DNA from: a virus
IMG/VR virus record: IMGVR_UViG_3300037520_001069
Coordinates: 1-64,000 of that record
DNA length: 64,000 nucleotides
Direction: 5' to 3' (one strand)
Shown: one piece after another, positions 43,401-48,591 of the stretch
Position numbering within the stretch: position 1 is the stretch's first letter
Layout: every line of letters begins with the position of its first letter
Notes under the pieces: model-generated
Told to the model about the DNA's origin: nothing
The model's database searches: none
Seen by the model: the letters and a program-made list of their open reading frames with translations, nothing else
Translations under genes and position numbers: made by a program

Positions 43401-45491
43401 AGAAGGACGCATGACATATACAATGCATACGCGTCCAATATGCAGACTGAAAAGGCTATTGAGATATGGGGCAAGAAATACAGAAGCGCGCTCAGGAAAA
43501 ATGCCACTCAGAAGTATGAGATAAAGCTGAAGGATGGCAATTCGATTCGGATGACAATGAACCAGATGTACTACATCTACAATTTGTATAAGGATCCATC
43601 TAATTACAAGGCTCTTGATTCGATGAAGCACTTTAAGGGCGACATCAACGGGCTAATGAGCCAAATCAACAACTACTTCAACACACCAGAGGGTCAAAAA
43701 GTGAAGGAGTGGGCCGATTGGCAAGTCGATGAGTTGTATCCCGCTCTTTACGACATATACAACCCGGTGTACATGAGGATATACCGAACTCGTATGCCAT
43801 GGAATAGGTACTATGCCGGCAGAATCTACAGAGAGGGTGCTACGCAAGATGTTGCTCCTGACCTATTGGGCGATCGTGGCTCATCGTTCATCACTTACAT
43901 TGGCGGAGAGTCGACAAAGATGAGGACAGCGTTCAACGCTCCTATCTATATGGACGCTGATGGAGGAAGAGATGGAGACTCAGTGATGATGGCTTATCTC
44001 AACGACATGAACTTCTTTGCAAGTCACGCTGAGGTCATAAGGGATGTTGATAAAGTGCTGAAAACCAAGCTGATAAAGGACGCAATAGACGTGTATGCCA
44101 GCAAAGATGTGTACGACGCTTTATTGGAGATGATTAAGTCGGTTCAGGATGTAGGATTTAACTACAATAAGTCTGACAAATTGGTAACAAAGATTACAGA
44201 CTCAATATACTCAAAGATTACCAGGGCGAAGGTGGCATTGGTGCCAAGGATTTCTTTGACCCAGTTCACTTCTTTGATTGGTTTTATTCCATACATAGGT
44301 CCCGTTGCTTGGTCCAAGTACCTTGTCGAAGCCATAAATCCTGCCGGGCCATCCTACATGAAGGAGATCATTGAAAATTCTCCGACCATTGCGAAGAGAT
44401 ACGACACCAACGAGATAACGAGAATGCTTAGCGACTTTCAGGCGCAAAGGAACTCGCTTGTTGGACTTAATGAAACGCAAAGGCTTTCAACCATTACTCA
44501 ATCATTCATTAGGTTTGGTGATAAGGCGAGTCTTATTGGCGTACTGCCAAACTACTTGTACTACAAGAAGGAGTTCTTGAAGAAGAATCCCGGGAACGAA
44601 CAAGGGGCCATCAATTACGCATTGTCAAAAATTGAGCCCCAAGTAGACTCCGTAGCACAAAGCTCTGCCGCTAAAGACAGGAGCTTGGCGCAAAATTCGA
44701 GCGTATACCGATATGCATTCCCATTTGTGAGCGCACCATTGGCATTGGCCCGAAGAGAGATGCACGCTATTCGTAACATCTTTAGAATCCTTACCGGCAA
44801 AAAGGCCAAGGGGACTCTTGTTGGGAACATCGGGGCATTGGCAGTATACCACATCCTAATGCCTACTCTTGTAACATTGGCCATAAAACTGCCAACAGTT
44901 TTGTTGGGAGACTGGGACGAGGACGATGAAGATGATGTAAAGGCCGCTGCTACTTTCGGCAACTTGTACCTGCTTGGTATCATTCCGCAAGTTTTCTACG
45001 CAATGATTGAAAAGCTCAGAGGTAAGCCATGGGCTGACGCTGTTGGTCAAAGCATTATTGCCGAGGAACTGTTTAGTGTAGCGGAGATCATCCTAAAGCT
45101 CTTCAACCCAGACACAATGCCTCTCACAAGCGATGACAAGGCCTACATCCGCCAGGAAGGCGGAGATCCAGAGGAGTTTAAGGGGCCAATAGATGAAGAC
45201 AAGCGCAGAGAGGTCGCCATGAAGCTAATCCTCAAGAGCATTGACATGAAGACCGGTGTTGGCGCCGAAAACGCCGGCAGGTTTGTCAAGAATATCAACG
45301 CCATCGCTGAAGGCGAGGTTGAGGATGTTAGCGATATATTTGCGAGGTTGCTTAACCCTCCACCGAGTACCTTTAAGGGAACCGGAAAGTATGACAAGAA
45401 AAGGTACACCGAAGACGACCTCCAATACATGAAGGCCGAAAACCCAGAGCTTTACCAAAGAATAGTCGATGAAAATAGAGGCAAAGAGTAA
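31401..45491 (+). CDS. Giant internal virion polyprotein-like protein with three HExxH metallopeptidase sites
   Basis: A 4,696-residue protein, by far the largest gene here. Order: N-terminal coiled coil (1-120); a segment at 229-298 like the lysozyme-associated 'TH.MSY...K.VAYPTLFP...A..FA.GAWK' motif of phage ejection proteins; a Gly/Ala-rich hydrophobic stretch (580-654); zincin site 1 HEYGH (H1324, H1328, likely third ligand E1444/1445); a helical module; a beta domain (~1830-2035); then a second copy of the same three parts: zincin 2 HEYGH (H2116), helical module, beta domain (~2570-2815). Residues ~2950-3270 resemble DUF7178. Zincin 3 HEFGH (H3433; E3472/3473) follows. The last ~1,100 residues are helical with an LPD38-like part (~4150-4330) and membrane-like segments (~4475-4505). 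Large polyvalent proteins of this kind are injected with DNA. I found no DxDxD, so it is not an obvious virion RNA polymerase. Confidence 0.8.
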   Translation: MDPLFLASQDAERRRKEEERLKKEQFEARMKKREAYYANTPEARAQRQKDALKERQAKEANKPGNIGNANLPGPRVGKLPEGSTQAPIASQIRASYLDYLKDYKEEEAPVVTKQKAYVPPQEVAGLSSLEKGVDMEPFVKDFNSKYSKYGIYAKSGTTGVRVSTTDGKKSMDIPGALGKVAGGSDALKKFVSENSTRDIVGDLGFQEKAKLAKQQRPVARLNKDGSESTHMYSYAQVGNKFVAYPTLFPKSAESTSNPKDWMELDGDKAYSEAKRRGETVEFNDEASAKAFAAGAWKKSVDPGEELSRRVFRKMGLDNYDQVAAAKRRQNEVEENLTEIREYEEAGVPSAAIRAKYGKDIKAAKQKLISERDELYEFTTSDKVREAIEESSAEQKRAVSRLRAQAKEEAARAKEMLASINKYTKGKYGEEFVDPRNFEINKNVERLLAKDPIEYSSVIRNLNVAYNTYKLASDKAFTEKTYLNATLDKYAQERYTGAINSLYNSTMSSLKEGDMKRVMAKSLLADPNANPDDPALALELAKLAAKNVPSDISLNQKRLNEAMETNNLEGIWDAISENPFEAVAGAVISSFAQVLPIMLDVIPMTMAAGAGAGAAYGARLGLKGAAAGALAGGLRGLTYGQSMSQFTLEVGDAMLSKAREKYDLTDTNQAAMALRDPEVIEAARTTGLARGGTIGAVDALTTALTGRLNLVKPLASRASRVSGTVLAKTAIDIPSEMLGETLAQAAAGQQFSASEVAMEGVGAFGMNTPTTAVAIYKQARGDYYANIADKMSKSPSFIRHMGEDLGTVVDWTNNMRQTGQINAATQQDILMNVSSVREARSMLSAANPNVAQRANQLFFGTGTKAEDRLALLVRAKNILSSNPTGNKATLSEIDNEINYTVQNKEVAPKSISVDLSSIVPQDTMYMLNGRFVLADEMENFIGSGKDGDKDLTESDVVIVGDDRLRSLFAEAKNMGAGVNIDEYEDGEAITISAETKDELPARFREKAKYNEKNKRWEAVTIKEEVKAAPDMGPITNVVSDEVYEAFQQDKTSVPEDVLNGVAIAMGQNKPLSARQEEIYQEYKDQIKEYEDLSGVISSSKAEMETATQALTAKDRQVYAIDRRTGDRFSVSNAEELAKAGERGMKIVTTTNKLSGAIAFSKRGSKMAADDVRTLKYVKDLMNQVGLSKSSYQNAVEQIAKAVENGADVDSAINTAINNLNNSVGVGRWNQSKFNMIMREITGTAVKKSAPTKDMRVDVNMGESMVKPRDVTYTKKVLSMLSKKFNADAKVINDPSIMKSGWVDYSGPKPTIYINTAYSAVDAPMHEYGHVFLDLIRENNLSLYQQILRETFGVGATDQKDFQSAYDNYIKSGKVSVPLFNYVDAKVQANRESGLVDLFDGMSKEEVDVYNAVKDGTAEFDRPEVVREMSIVERLYPEYNTRQRDEEVIVRLLGQYATKELDERAKSYNAIKEFWEAIKTMLAQAIKMSIKDIGASVDENLIRDTIVPNSTLQYIGMLMANPNLKFKDKIQTQFASTQDPYLKKITDAYEDASERARLMMLSPNAAILAGQPDSKSWNMIVFEDRQKAIDSMDNMLSGVKAVLSELESYMNDSNAVYRDLKDFVEKAGPLYDPYTQIQNNAFLDNDEFLRICKKVSDYIMDPSLERPSNIEMLIGLFGSDTSAANDSFSSFLAAFEIEKSLETGVPLQDEALIKSFVYGLTPGFENSFPAIRKDIESTNKELTTQRPEFHLWSMVSSSKESSLGRAASFFGSTTGNFPTDAIDQKGVDNGRTRVMARQQNRRVKSANDGGDFLASSLVTNPMMRNLNESFLNGIAYVHIPFSGDIEGKSLIRDSKKENFGSVQTGGAQFIVSGLAPNNATTMALGSQGEDFVGFLDANVDAQIKRMSATAAAPTGQKISRFTIDVPGRGPTEYKVEANRSKDGSVYVSFTAGGNYPMTGNAMQSMPMVASEVLRMWAGTPVTKITFSVAMGGGTKRPGGEVRAGVYNLIARRMFGKYAVESGSQYEIIVPDAFRPMVSLDNNAVKDMRVDGPGIVQNDAVNSTKYIIPMLKLLSKKFGTKYQVINDPSIMKNGWVDYNGAEPVIYVNMAYPTKDVAAHEYGHIFIDLLKVHNLTLYKDVVREIFGGDRKEIIDDADYQQFRDTNKVSTSIFNGAQYLIAKGLTVDPRMQEMYDAVMNGTASTEKPLIDAERRYVARNYPDLSIIEQEEEILVRLLGKLAADEFTKQSSLYETMMKFWRGIYDLIRSAIQLSVGDLVVPQSMGADVTLEFLAKALVNPRVVFTDRLKGFNRSTSTAGMPQWLIDMEDTYNRARISAASKMQSPNSVLSVMGTDSDARGQVVVFGDKSEAISVAEEYNSNMNKLFDIAVDYGNNVTPEQMLRDYENAKIQFSGQHDVNEVSQSRSGFSMSWYEDIQQEIYLAFEGQGQMPDAFRVFALMVHPDEGGAGISRFRGWDLVNRVAVGDSDMSALKNGIEIRIDSVKDYLSRAQSNFNVGHRVNPLHTASMIAATTTSSAEAYERTILGVAGQQQPSVPDQSFAERRFKAPDDFNDNNFSLAPGSMVTLRVYINELASRMSFVAIPVDARTDIELAFVGPRETIKTQPGISTLRTHILENQQGDWARDNSAALDGLVAETIRRAKNAVTSPPSSSSSRSRTKEIMVQVPELKDKDTGVVTPAYVVTYQVHTDLESNSFGQGISLRFNVKGDTYLKLENAQQSMPSVIRAAISLWEGTPLSYITFGVSGIGKDSYKPDGTIKRTAKQQREQVYNFFGRKVAGKYYEQSGSGTTILIPETMRPVINNTNQGIKDSRVDLDLRNDGTGIMLNGTPDEEMAGQTLPPSFKEELAKTPAIFPDEYRASDVLDETHASGSKFIGIIKKWANGAIKYKKKTGDVSVEKTFLVPFADKNVYSQLERLEREIDAKEGDVEAKTEEMNTIAKEYYQSTMLGMVQNLLAIFDSLTDDFKAKAKDWYIGANRTANFLSNKYGVSLEQSSAILAVFSPKKEWFNNIADAERFLDVMKNDYQTVFTKADADKVISKLTKGKVNSLKSRRKIEDSQLKKFAELLNAHFKKYGEVSMEQMDRMGVSEEVQSQIVRGLMSLNYPKNTYGMFNPDGTFDRPSTTTYSENSYDNMGKAMRIYKDGSLQNIHQELGAYNKIRNFYNNIVDPNSPIPYVTADTHALSGALGISVSADEASASGLFAEGFSSIYAMTKEAYIIAAQITGYSPREMQSIVWEAVRTGINDKGRSAAQKQKIFSTATQKNKKSRYERTTETINENQSKNPEWGGGNVKIQVPEFLQGAGDRAKSRLREILLKWKQLRGRVGAAANMGGGSTPKNSANYAFLNSRGSIKRSMQVVRMLQKAFPDAVVFMSESDWNEMAPSLNIKANGAYGVTQNGKVYINPAVHKGDTDMFETVIHEFGHLWVNYIKTYNKALYGRGIALAMEEPDVASGKMSAEEMLATMIGQRGKSELLVASEKFGSKQKFKNFLGELYDMLRNAFRFLRGMSDAEIASLTMDEFIGGALMDLFSGVPIPESREAFEATFSADPQFRETESVYDMVSRARIEGYKDSEIARMLEKNLPATPDRKDIIIDALRVMPFDLFNEFPDSFKNLPGGINLGKTMLTSVLDEVKKFAKKAVDGKKPTMAKVRQFALTELGKRDAFKDAPESLRMQMMMDLDSIVNITENKAIQNRMKEYAKKVRAMKKGARELTKIKKEMMSLIRAGLPKTMYTRSDVVTLLRKLNEATYANIKQVQDEVFEFITSIKVRDLKEKVKKQLDIATTKIEYNKRKGKSTIGLQDTMEFINQNIMDEKASPEQINERIVKLQGIIDTESNPDIIAAAQMAMNYNRALMLEDNEFIKYQYLSDVSDFLKALINEDRAIFRQIMAESVAYYNNLKSAAFFDITGNAVDFSNAQEVEAAEDSLSGAQVEQSRSRFRAIMSKAASSLFVAFESIEGLVERISFAADEMFGGVLRSMITNRFDNARRTHDIYNAYASNMQTEKAIEIWGKKYRSALRKNATQKYEIKLKDGNSIRMTMNQMYYIYNLYKDPSNYKALDSMKHFKGDINGLMSQINNYFNTPEGQKVKEWADWQVDELYPALYDIYNPVYMRIYRTRMPWNRYYAGRIYREGATQDVAPDLLGDRGSSFITYIGGESTKMRTAFNAPIYMDADGGRDGDSVMMAYLNDMNFFASHAEVIRDVDKVLKTKLIKDAIDVYASKDVYDALLEMIKSVQDVGFNYNKSDKLVTKITDSIYSKITRAKVALVPRISLTQFTSLIGFIPYIGPVAWSKYLVEAINPAGPSYMKEIIENSPTIAKRYDTNEITRMLSDFQAQRNSLVGLNETQRLSTITQSFIRFGDKASLIGVLPNYLYYKKEFLKKNPGNEQGAINYALSKIEPQVDSVAQSSAAKDRSLAQNSSVYRYAFPFVSAPLALARREMHAIRNIFRILTGKKAKGTLVGNIGALAVYHILMPTLVTLAIKLPTVLLGDWDEDDEDDVKAAATFGNLYLLGIIPQVFYAMIEKLRGKPWADAVGQSIIAEELFSVAEIILKLFNPDTMPLTSDDKAYIRQEGGDPEEFKGPIDEDKRREVAMKLILKSIDMKTGVGAENAGRFVKNINAIAEGEVEDVSDIFARLLNPPPSTFKGTGKYDKKRYTEDDLQYMKAENPELYQRIVDENRGKE

Positions 45492-46344
45492 GAACATCCA
45501 CATCATACACGTTGACGACGAGCAGGAGTTTCTGCTGATAAGTGATGCGCACTGGGACAATCCGCATTGTGACCGGGAGCTTTTGGAGAACCACCTCAAG
45601 GAGGCCGTCAAGAGAAACGCCATCATCCTCATCAATGGGGACCTATTCTGCTGTATGCAGGGGAAGGCCGATCCTCGTAGGAGCAAGGACGACATAAGGC
45701 CGGAACACAACAACGGCCGGTATCTTGACTCCATCGTGTCAACGGCGGTCGAGTGGTTTAAACCATACGCCAAGAACATCGCCGTAATTGGCTATGGGAA
45801 CCACGAAACCGGCGTGATGAAGAACGCGGAGACAGACCTCATCGCTAGGTTCGTGGACCTACTCAATTACAGCACGGGGTCGGAGGTTTATGCCGGAGGA
45901 TATGGGGGGACCATTGAGGTCGTGATGAACTATGCGGGGGAACGCGGCAACCAATCGTTCGCCATACACTATTTCCACGGGTCTGGAGGCGGTGGACCGG
46001 TCACAAAGGGCGTTATCCAGGACCAAAGGATGATGGCCCAGATTGAGGGGTACGACATGACCTGGCAGGGCCACGTCCATGAGTTGTACCACCACATAAA
46101 CATGATCCATCGGTACGATCGGCTGAAGAAGGCGATCTCAATAAGGCCTATACACCAATTACGCACCGCCACCTACAAGGAGGAATGGGCAGACGGCTAC
46201 ATGGGATTCCATGTGGAAAGGGGTAGGTCGCCCAAGCCCATGGGCGGCTACTGGATGAAGCTGAAAGTAAAAAGGCAGTATTCCGGAAGGGGCCCCGAAC
46301 GATACATCTCCGCAGAATTGAGCCCCTGCTCTGATATGTACTAA
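45469..46344 (+). CDS. Calcineurin-like metallophosphoesterase
   Basis: A 291-residue enzyme with the full binuclear-metal motif set: DAHWDNP (D-x-H) near residue 26, GDLFCC (GD) near 57, YGNHETG (GNHE) near 107 and TWQGHVHE (GH-x-H) near 200. It would hydrolyse phosphomonoesters or diesters; the substrate is unknown (nucleotides or nucleic acid ends are common for the family). It starts inside the end of the giant gene (23-base overlap) and is the last rightward gene; its stop overlaps the stop of the convergent gene. Confidence 0.9.
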   Translation: MKIEAKSKNIHIIHVDDEQEFLLISDAHWDNPHCDRELLENHLKEAVKRNAIILINGDLFCCMQGKADPRRSKDDIRPEHNNGRYLDSIVSTAVEWFKPYAKNIAVIGYGNHETGVMKNAETDLIARFVDLLNYSTGSEVYAGGYGGTIEVVMNYAGERGNQSFAIHYFHGSGGGGPVTKGVIQDQRMMAQIEGYDMTWQGHVHELYHHINMIHRYDRLKKAISIRPIHQLRTATYKEEWADGYMGFHVERGRSPKPMGGYWMKLKVKRQYSGRGPERYISAELSPCSDMY

Positions 46345-46550
46345 CTGCCGTCTCCGTCAGCCTCTGGGTTGACGGTCTGTATGTTGAATGGTGAAGCCTT
46401 TATCTCCGCCAACTGCTGAGATATGGACGCCACGGCAGCCTTGACGGAAATGTCGTCCTCGTCAACTATGGCCTCATACAAGCAGGCCATCTCGTCATAC
46501 ATGGACGAAAGCCTCTTTATGGCTATCTCGGCTCGCTGATCGCTATTCAT
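46341..46550 (-). CDS. Small protein of unknown function
   Basis: A 69-residue helical protein (MNSDQRAEIAIKRLSSMYDE...), acidic at the C-terminus. The ATG at 46550 gives an 8-base overlap with the upstream gene, in keeping with the block; the longer frame upstream is rejected because it runs far into that gene. Last gene of the leftward block, with its stop overlapping the convergent metallophosphoesterase stop. Function unknown. Confidence 0.55.
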   Translation of the reverse strand: MNSDQRAEIAIKRLSSMYDEMACLYEAIVDEDDISVKAAVASISQQLAEIKASPFNIQTVNPEADGDGS

Positions 46551-46800
46551 GATCCAAAGATAATGTGTCGCACCAAATCGGCGTTTTTTCGCCAATATAA
46601 GCGTATCTGACATTGAAATCAAAATAATCCATGGCCTCTTCTTCGGTCATGTCTCTCATGAGAATCTCGATGCATTTGTCAACAGAGTAAATGACCCGCA
46701 TCTCTCTGCGCTCAAGGCCAATGATGGCTTCGTTGAATCCATCGGCGTACATGAGTTCGCCGAAGTACTCATTGATTAGTGTGTCGTACAGATTGCTCAT
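46543..46800 (-). CDS. Small acidic protein of unknown function
   Basis: An 85-residue acidic, helical protein (SNLYDTLINEYFGELMYADG...). I do not recognise it. The start overlaps the preceding gene stop by 4 bases (ATGA), as in most of the block. Confidence 0.6.
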   Translation of the reverse strand: MSNLYDTLINEYFGELMYADGFNEAIIGLERREMRVIYSVDKCIEILMRDMTEEEAMDYFDFNVRYAYIGEKTPIWCDTLSLDHE

Positions 46801-47270
46801 TTTAACCGGAGGATGGTCATGTCTTGTGGCGCCGGTGGGATGCCACCGAAGTATGCGGGTAGCGTATAAGTGATAAGGGGTATGCGCACCTTGAAGGTCG
46901 TAGAGAAATCATTGATATGCACCGAGGCGTTGTTCCCCTGGTTGGAAATCAAACACCGCACCTTCTGCCCGGGATGAACCGCGCGTAGGTAGCGAATCTC
47001 CCGGTGTCCGTTGATGTAAGCGGTGGCGTACATCTTGATGTACTGACCCTCATCGCTCGGCATCCAGCAAATGCGTACCGAGTTGCGCTTGTGGTAAGGC
47101 CAACCGGACACGCCCCAGAGTTTGTTGATGCCATAGCCTTCCATGCCGGTACTCTTGTAAAGGCACGACTCCGTGAACTCATAGTCTCTCCTCCAAATAG
47201 TTCCGATGGTGGGGAGCATTAGGTCATTCTCGGCCCAGTTCTTTCCTTCTTTGATGATGATTCTTTTCAT
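46797..47270 (-). CDS. Conserved beta-rich phage protein
   Basis: A 157-residue protein. The central part, WGVSGWPYHKRNSVRICWMP followed by 'IKMYATAYINGHREIRYLRA', is a pattern I have seen in small proteins of Bacteroidetes phages ('HHKNS.R+GW...I.+YAY.Y.NG.R'). It is beta-rich and may be a jelly-roll-type domain. No signal peptide and no catalytic motif. It overlaps both neighbours by 4 bases. Function unknown. Confidence 0.62.
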   Translation of the reverse strand: MKRIIIKEGKNWAENDLMLPTIGTIWRRDYEFTESCLYKSTGMEGYGINKLWGVSGWPYHKRNSVRICWMPSDEGQYIKMYATAYINGHREIRYLRAVHPGQKVRCLISNQGNNASVHINDFSTTFKVRIPLITYTLPAYFGGIPPAPQDMTILRLK

Positions 47271-47656
47271 GGCTTTATGGTTTGGAAAAGTTGATATTTA
47301 CCGCATTTATCGGTTATGTCTTTTAACTGCGGGCCGAAGCCGTTTGACCTTGATAACACATACTCGCACTTATCCCCCTTCTCCCGAACCTCAATGACCT
47401 TCCAGGGACGCTCGTTGGAGCAGGAGGAAAATGTCATCAGCAATCCAATGGCAAGCAAGCCGCCCGTCTGCTTTACCTTTTCAAGGTACACTACGGCATC
47501 CATCAGCTCTTCTTGAAGGTGCTGAATCCATTGTATCGGAGTTAAGTCATTGCGGTCCATGGTCGTGCCATACTTGGCTTTACCCATGGCCGCCCGGTCG
47601 TGGAACTGCTGTACCACGCTCTCAACAATCGAGTCGCTTTTAGGTGTGTCTTTCAT
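47267..47656 (-). CDS. MazG-like domain fused to a lipoprotein-like tail
   Basis: A 129-residue protein with two parts. Residues ~10-62 match the short MazG-like phage pyrophosphohydrolase family: VVQQFHDRAAMGKAKYGT, then NDLTPIQWIQHLQEELMDAV with the E-E-x-x-D metal site. Residues ~64-80 (GGLLAIGLLMTFSSC) are hydrophobic and end in a lipobox-like FSSC, followed by an ~50-residue soluble tail. One open frame covers both, so either a membrane-anchored nucleotide enzyme is made, or an internal start (a GTG near residue 55) yields a separate small lipoprotein. Both readings are inference. It overlaps the next gene by 4 bases. Confidence 0.68.
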   Translation of the reverse strand: MKDTPKSDSIVESVVQQFHDRAAMGKAKYGTTMDRNDLTPIQWIQHLQEELMDAVVYLEKVKQTGGLLAIGLLMTFSSCSNERPWKVIEVREKGDKCEYVLSRSNGFGPQLKDITDKCGKYQLFQTIKP

Positions 47657-47671
47657 TCTGTTTGTTGTACC

Positions 47672-47688
47672 GGTTACACTTTGTAACC
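47672..47688. repeat. Perfect 7-bp inverted repeat in a short intergenic gap
   Basis: GGTTACA-CTT-TGTAACC lies between the stop of one MazG-like gene and the start of the other. It could be an operator or a small mRNA hairpin. No T run follows on either strand. Confidence 0.5.
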
Positions 47689-47698
47689 ATTTATAGTG

Positions 47699-47992
47699 CT
47701 AATCCTTCACGAACATACCATCCACCATCTTACCGGTGCGATTTTTAATGACATTGTAGGCCGACTCCAAGCAGTCCTGCAAGTCCATGCCTTGCATCTT
47801 GCATTGGATAATCAGCGTTACCATAATGTCGCCAATGGCGTCCTTGATTTCCTCCGGGTTTTCGTCCAGGATAGCATGGCATAGCTCATCGACCTCCTCT
47901 TCGGTCTTCATGGCCTGCGTGAGGGGTGTAGCCTTTGAGAGAATGCCTTTCTCTTCGGCCCATTGTTCTACGAGTTGGATTGTTTGTTTCAT
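47699..47992 (-). CDS. MazG-type NTP pyrophosphohydrolase
   Basis: A 97-residue all-alpha enzyme: EQWAEEKGILSKATPLTQAM near the N-terminus, EEEVDEL (E-x-x-E-type metal ligands) near residue 32, and 'EIKDAIGDIMVTLIIQCKMQ' (ExxD motif) near 50. It would convert NTPs or dNTPs to the monophosphate plus PPi, shaping the nucleotide pool or the alarmone level. The ATG at 47992 gives an ATGA overlap with the upstream zinc-ribbon gene and matches the family N-terminus. A second, shorter MazG-like domain lies in the next gene downstream. Confidence 0.85.
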   Translation of the reverse strand: MKQTIQLVEQWAEEKGILSKATPLTQAMKTEEEVDELCHAILDENPEEIKDAIGDIMVTLIIQCKMQGMDLQDCLESAYNVIKNRTGKMVDGMFVKD

Positions 47993-48207
47993 TGGCCTAA
48001 GCATCCGCAATTCTGGCCACAAGAATCCATGAAGCATCCGTTGCCGTCGTTGCCGGTACATTTTATTTTTTCCTGCTCAATATGTTTAGGCGGTAAGCCC
48101 GTTATTTCTGAAATAATTCTCGCCCCATTACAGGTTGGGCAAGAGCTAAAAAAGGCATCAGGCGTACCACTGCCAGTACCCTTGCAAATTGGACATTTTT
48201 GCCACAT
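47989..48207 (-). CDS. Small double zinc-ribbon protein
   Basis: A 72-residue protein with CPICKGTG and CPTCNGAR (DnaJ-like C-x-x-C-x-G-x-G) plus further Cys at the C-terminus (CTGNDGNGCFMDSCGQNCGC). It should bind two zinc ions. Related small proteins occur in many phages; function unknown. It is coupled to the downstream MazG gene by an ATGA overlap. Confidence 0.7.
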   Translation of the reverse strand: MWQKCPICKGTGSGTPDAFFSSCPTCNGARIISEITGLPPKHIEQEKIKCTGNDGNGCFMDSCGQNCGCLGQ

Positions 48208-48239
48208 AATTTATGGGTTAAGTTTAGGGGTTTAAAGGT

Positions 48240-48455
48240 CTATGCAAGTGTATAGTTATCCTCAAAGAACTTCTTTGAAACAAGCCATTGGTCCGAATGA
48301 TTCTCTGGATTACGAGCAATCATGTCGCCATCCTTTGGGCTACCATTCTCCCTATCTTCTTTTGATATTGAAACGGAATCACTCAAAGCCTCCCCTACGA
48401 TGTAAGGTCGCATTTCGCCTAATTGTTTTTTTCGGTATAGTTTAAAGTCGCTCAT
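48240..48455 (-). CDS. Small conserved phage protein (KYRKKPV/DWI type)
   Basis: A 71-residue protein (MSDFKLYRKKQLGEMRPYIV...KDGDMIARNPENHSDQWLVS...). The plan 'YRKK...MIARNP...W.VS..FFE.NY' resembles a small phage family whose members start 'M+YRKKPV' and end 'I..EIFE.TY'. The ATG at 48455 fits that family; the ATG at 48488 is possible. A promoter and inverted repeat lie upstream. Confidence 0.65.
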   Translation of the reverse strand: MSDFKLYRKKQLGEMRPYIVGEALSDSVSISKEDRENGSPKDGDMIARNPENHSDQWLVSKKFFEDNYTLA

Positions 48456-48480
48456 TGTATTTGGGTTTAGAAGAGTAAAA

Positions 48481-48489
48481 TTATGCACA
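48481..48489 (+). promoter_or_regulatory. DnaA-box-like sequence
   Basis: TTATGCACA matches the box consensus TTWTNCACA. It lies beside the inverted repeat and close to the gene for a DnaA domain IV protein. A second site with 8 of 9 matches (TGTGTAAAT, 48594-48602) lies on the other side. A few matches are expected by chance in a window of this size. Confidence 0.3.
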
Positions 48490-48514
48490 AAGTATTACTT
48501 TTCACTACTTTACG

Positions 48515-48522
48515 CAAAAATA
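48515..48522 (-). promoter_or_regulatory. -7 element beside an inverted repeat
   Basis: On the minus strand TATTTTTG matches TAnnTTTG and runs directly on from the proximal arm of the inverted repeat at 48521-48591, so a protein on the repeat would block it. It would drive 48455 downward. Confidence 0.55.
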
Positions 48523-48591
48523 TACCCTATTGGGTACGGCAAAGTGAAAAGAACGCTAAAAACGCACTTTCGGTTCCCGATAGGGTATAAT
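48521..48591. repeat. Long imperfect inverted repeat, possible operator or origin part
   Basis: TATACCCTATTGGG (48521-48534) faces CCCGATAGGGTATA (48578-48591), 13 of 14 paired. The pairing extends inward imperfectly (ACGGCAAAGTG against CGCACTTTCGG). It lies in the 135-base gap between the DnaA-like gene and the next one. Confidence 0.65.

Noticed and set aside
31401-45491. Giant protein as virion RNA polymerase (as in crAss-like phages)
   Set aside because: No DxDxD or double-psi barrel motif was found; zincin and polyvalent-protein features fit better.
46354-46375. Hairpin CCGTCA...TGACGG as bidirectional terminator
   Set aside because: Short stem, no T run on either strand, and it lies within the coding end of the leftward gene.
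48481-48489. DnaA-box match taken alone as proof of an origin
   Set aside because: A few matches to TTWTNCACA are expected by chance in 64 kb; only the context with the inverted repeat gives it weight.
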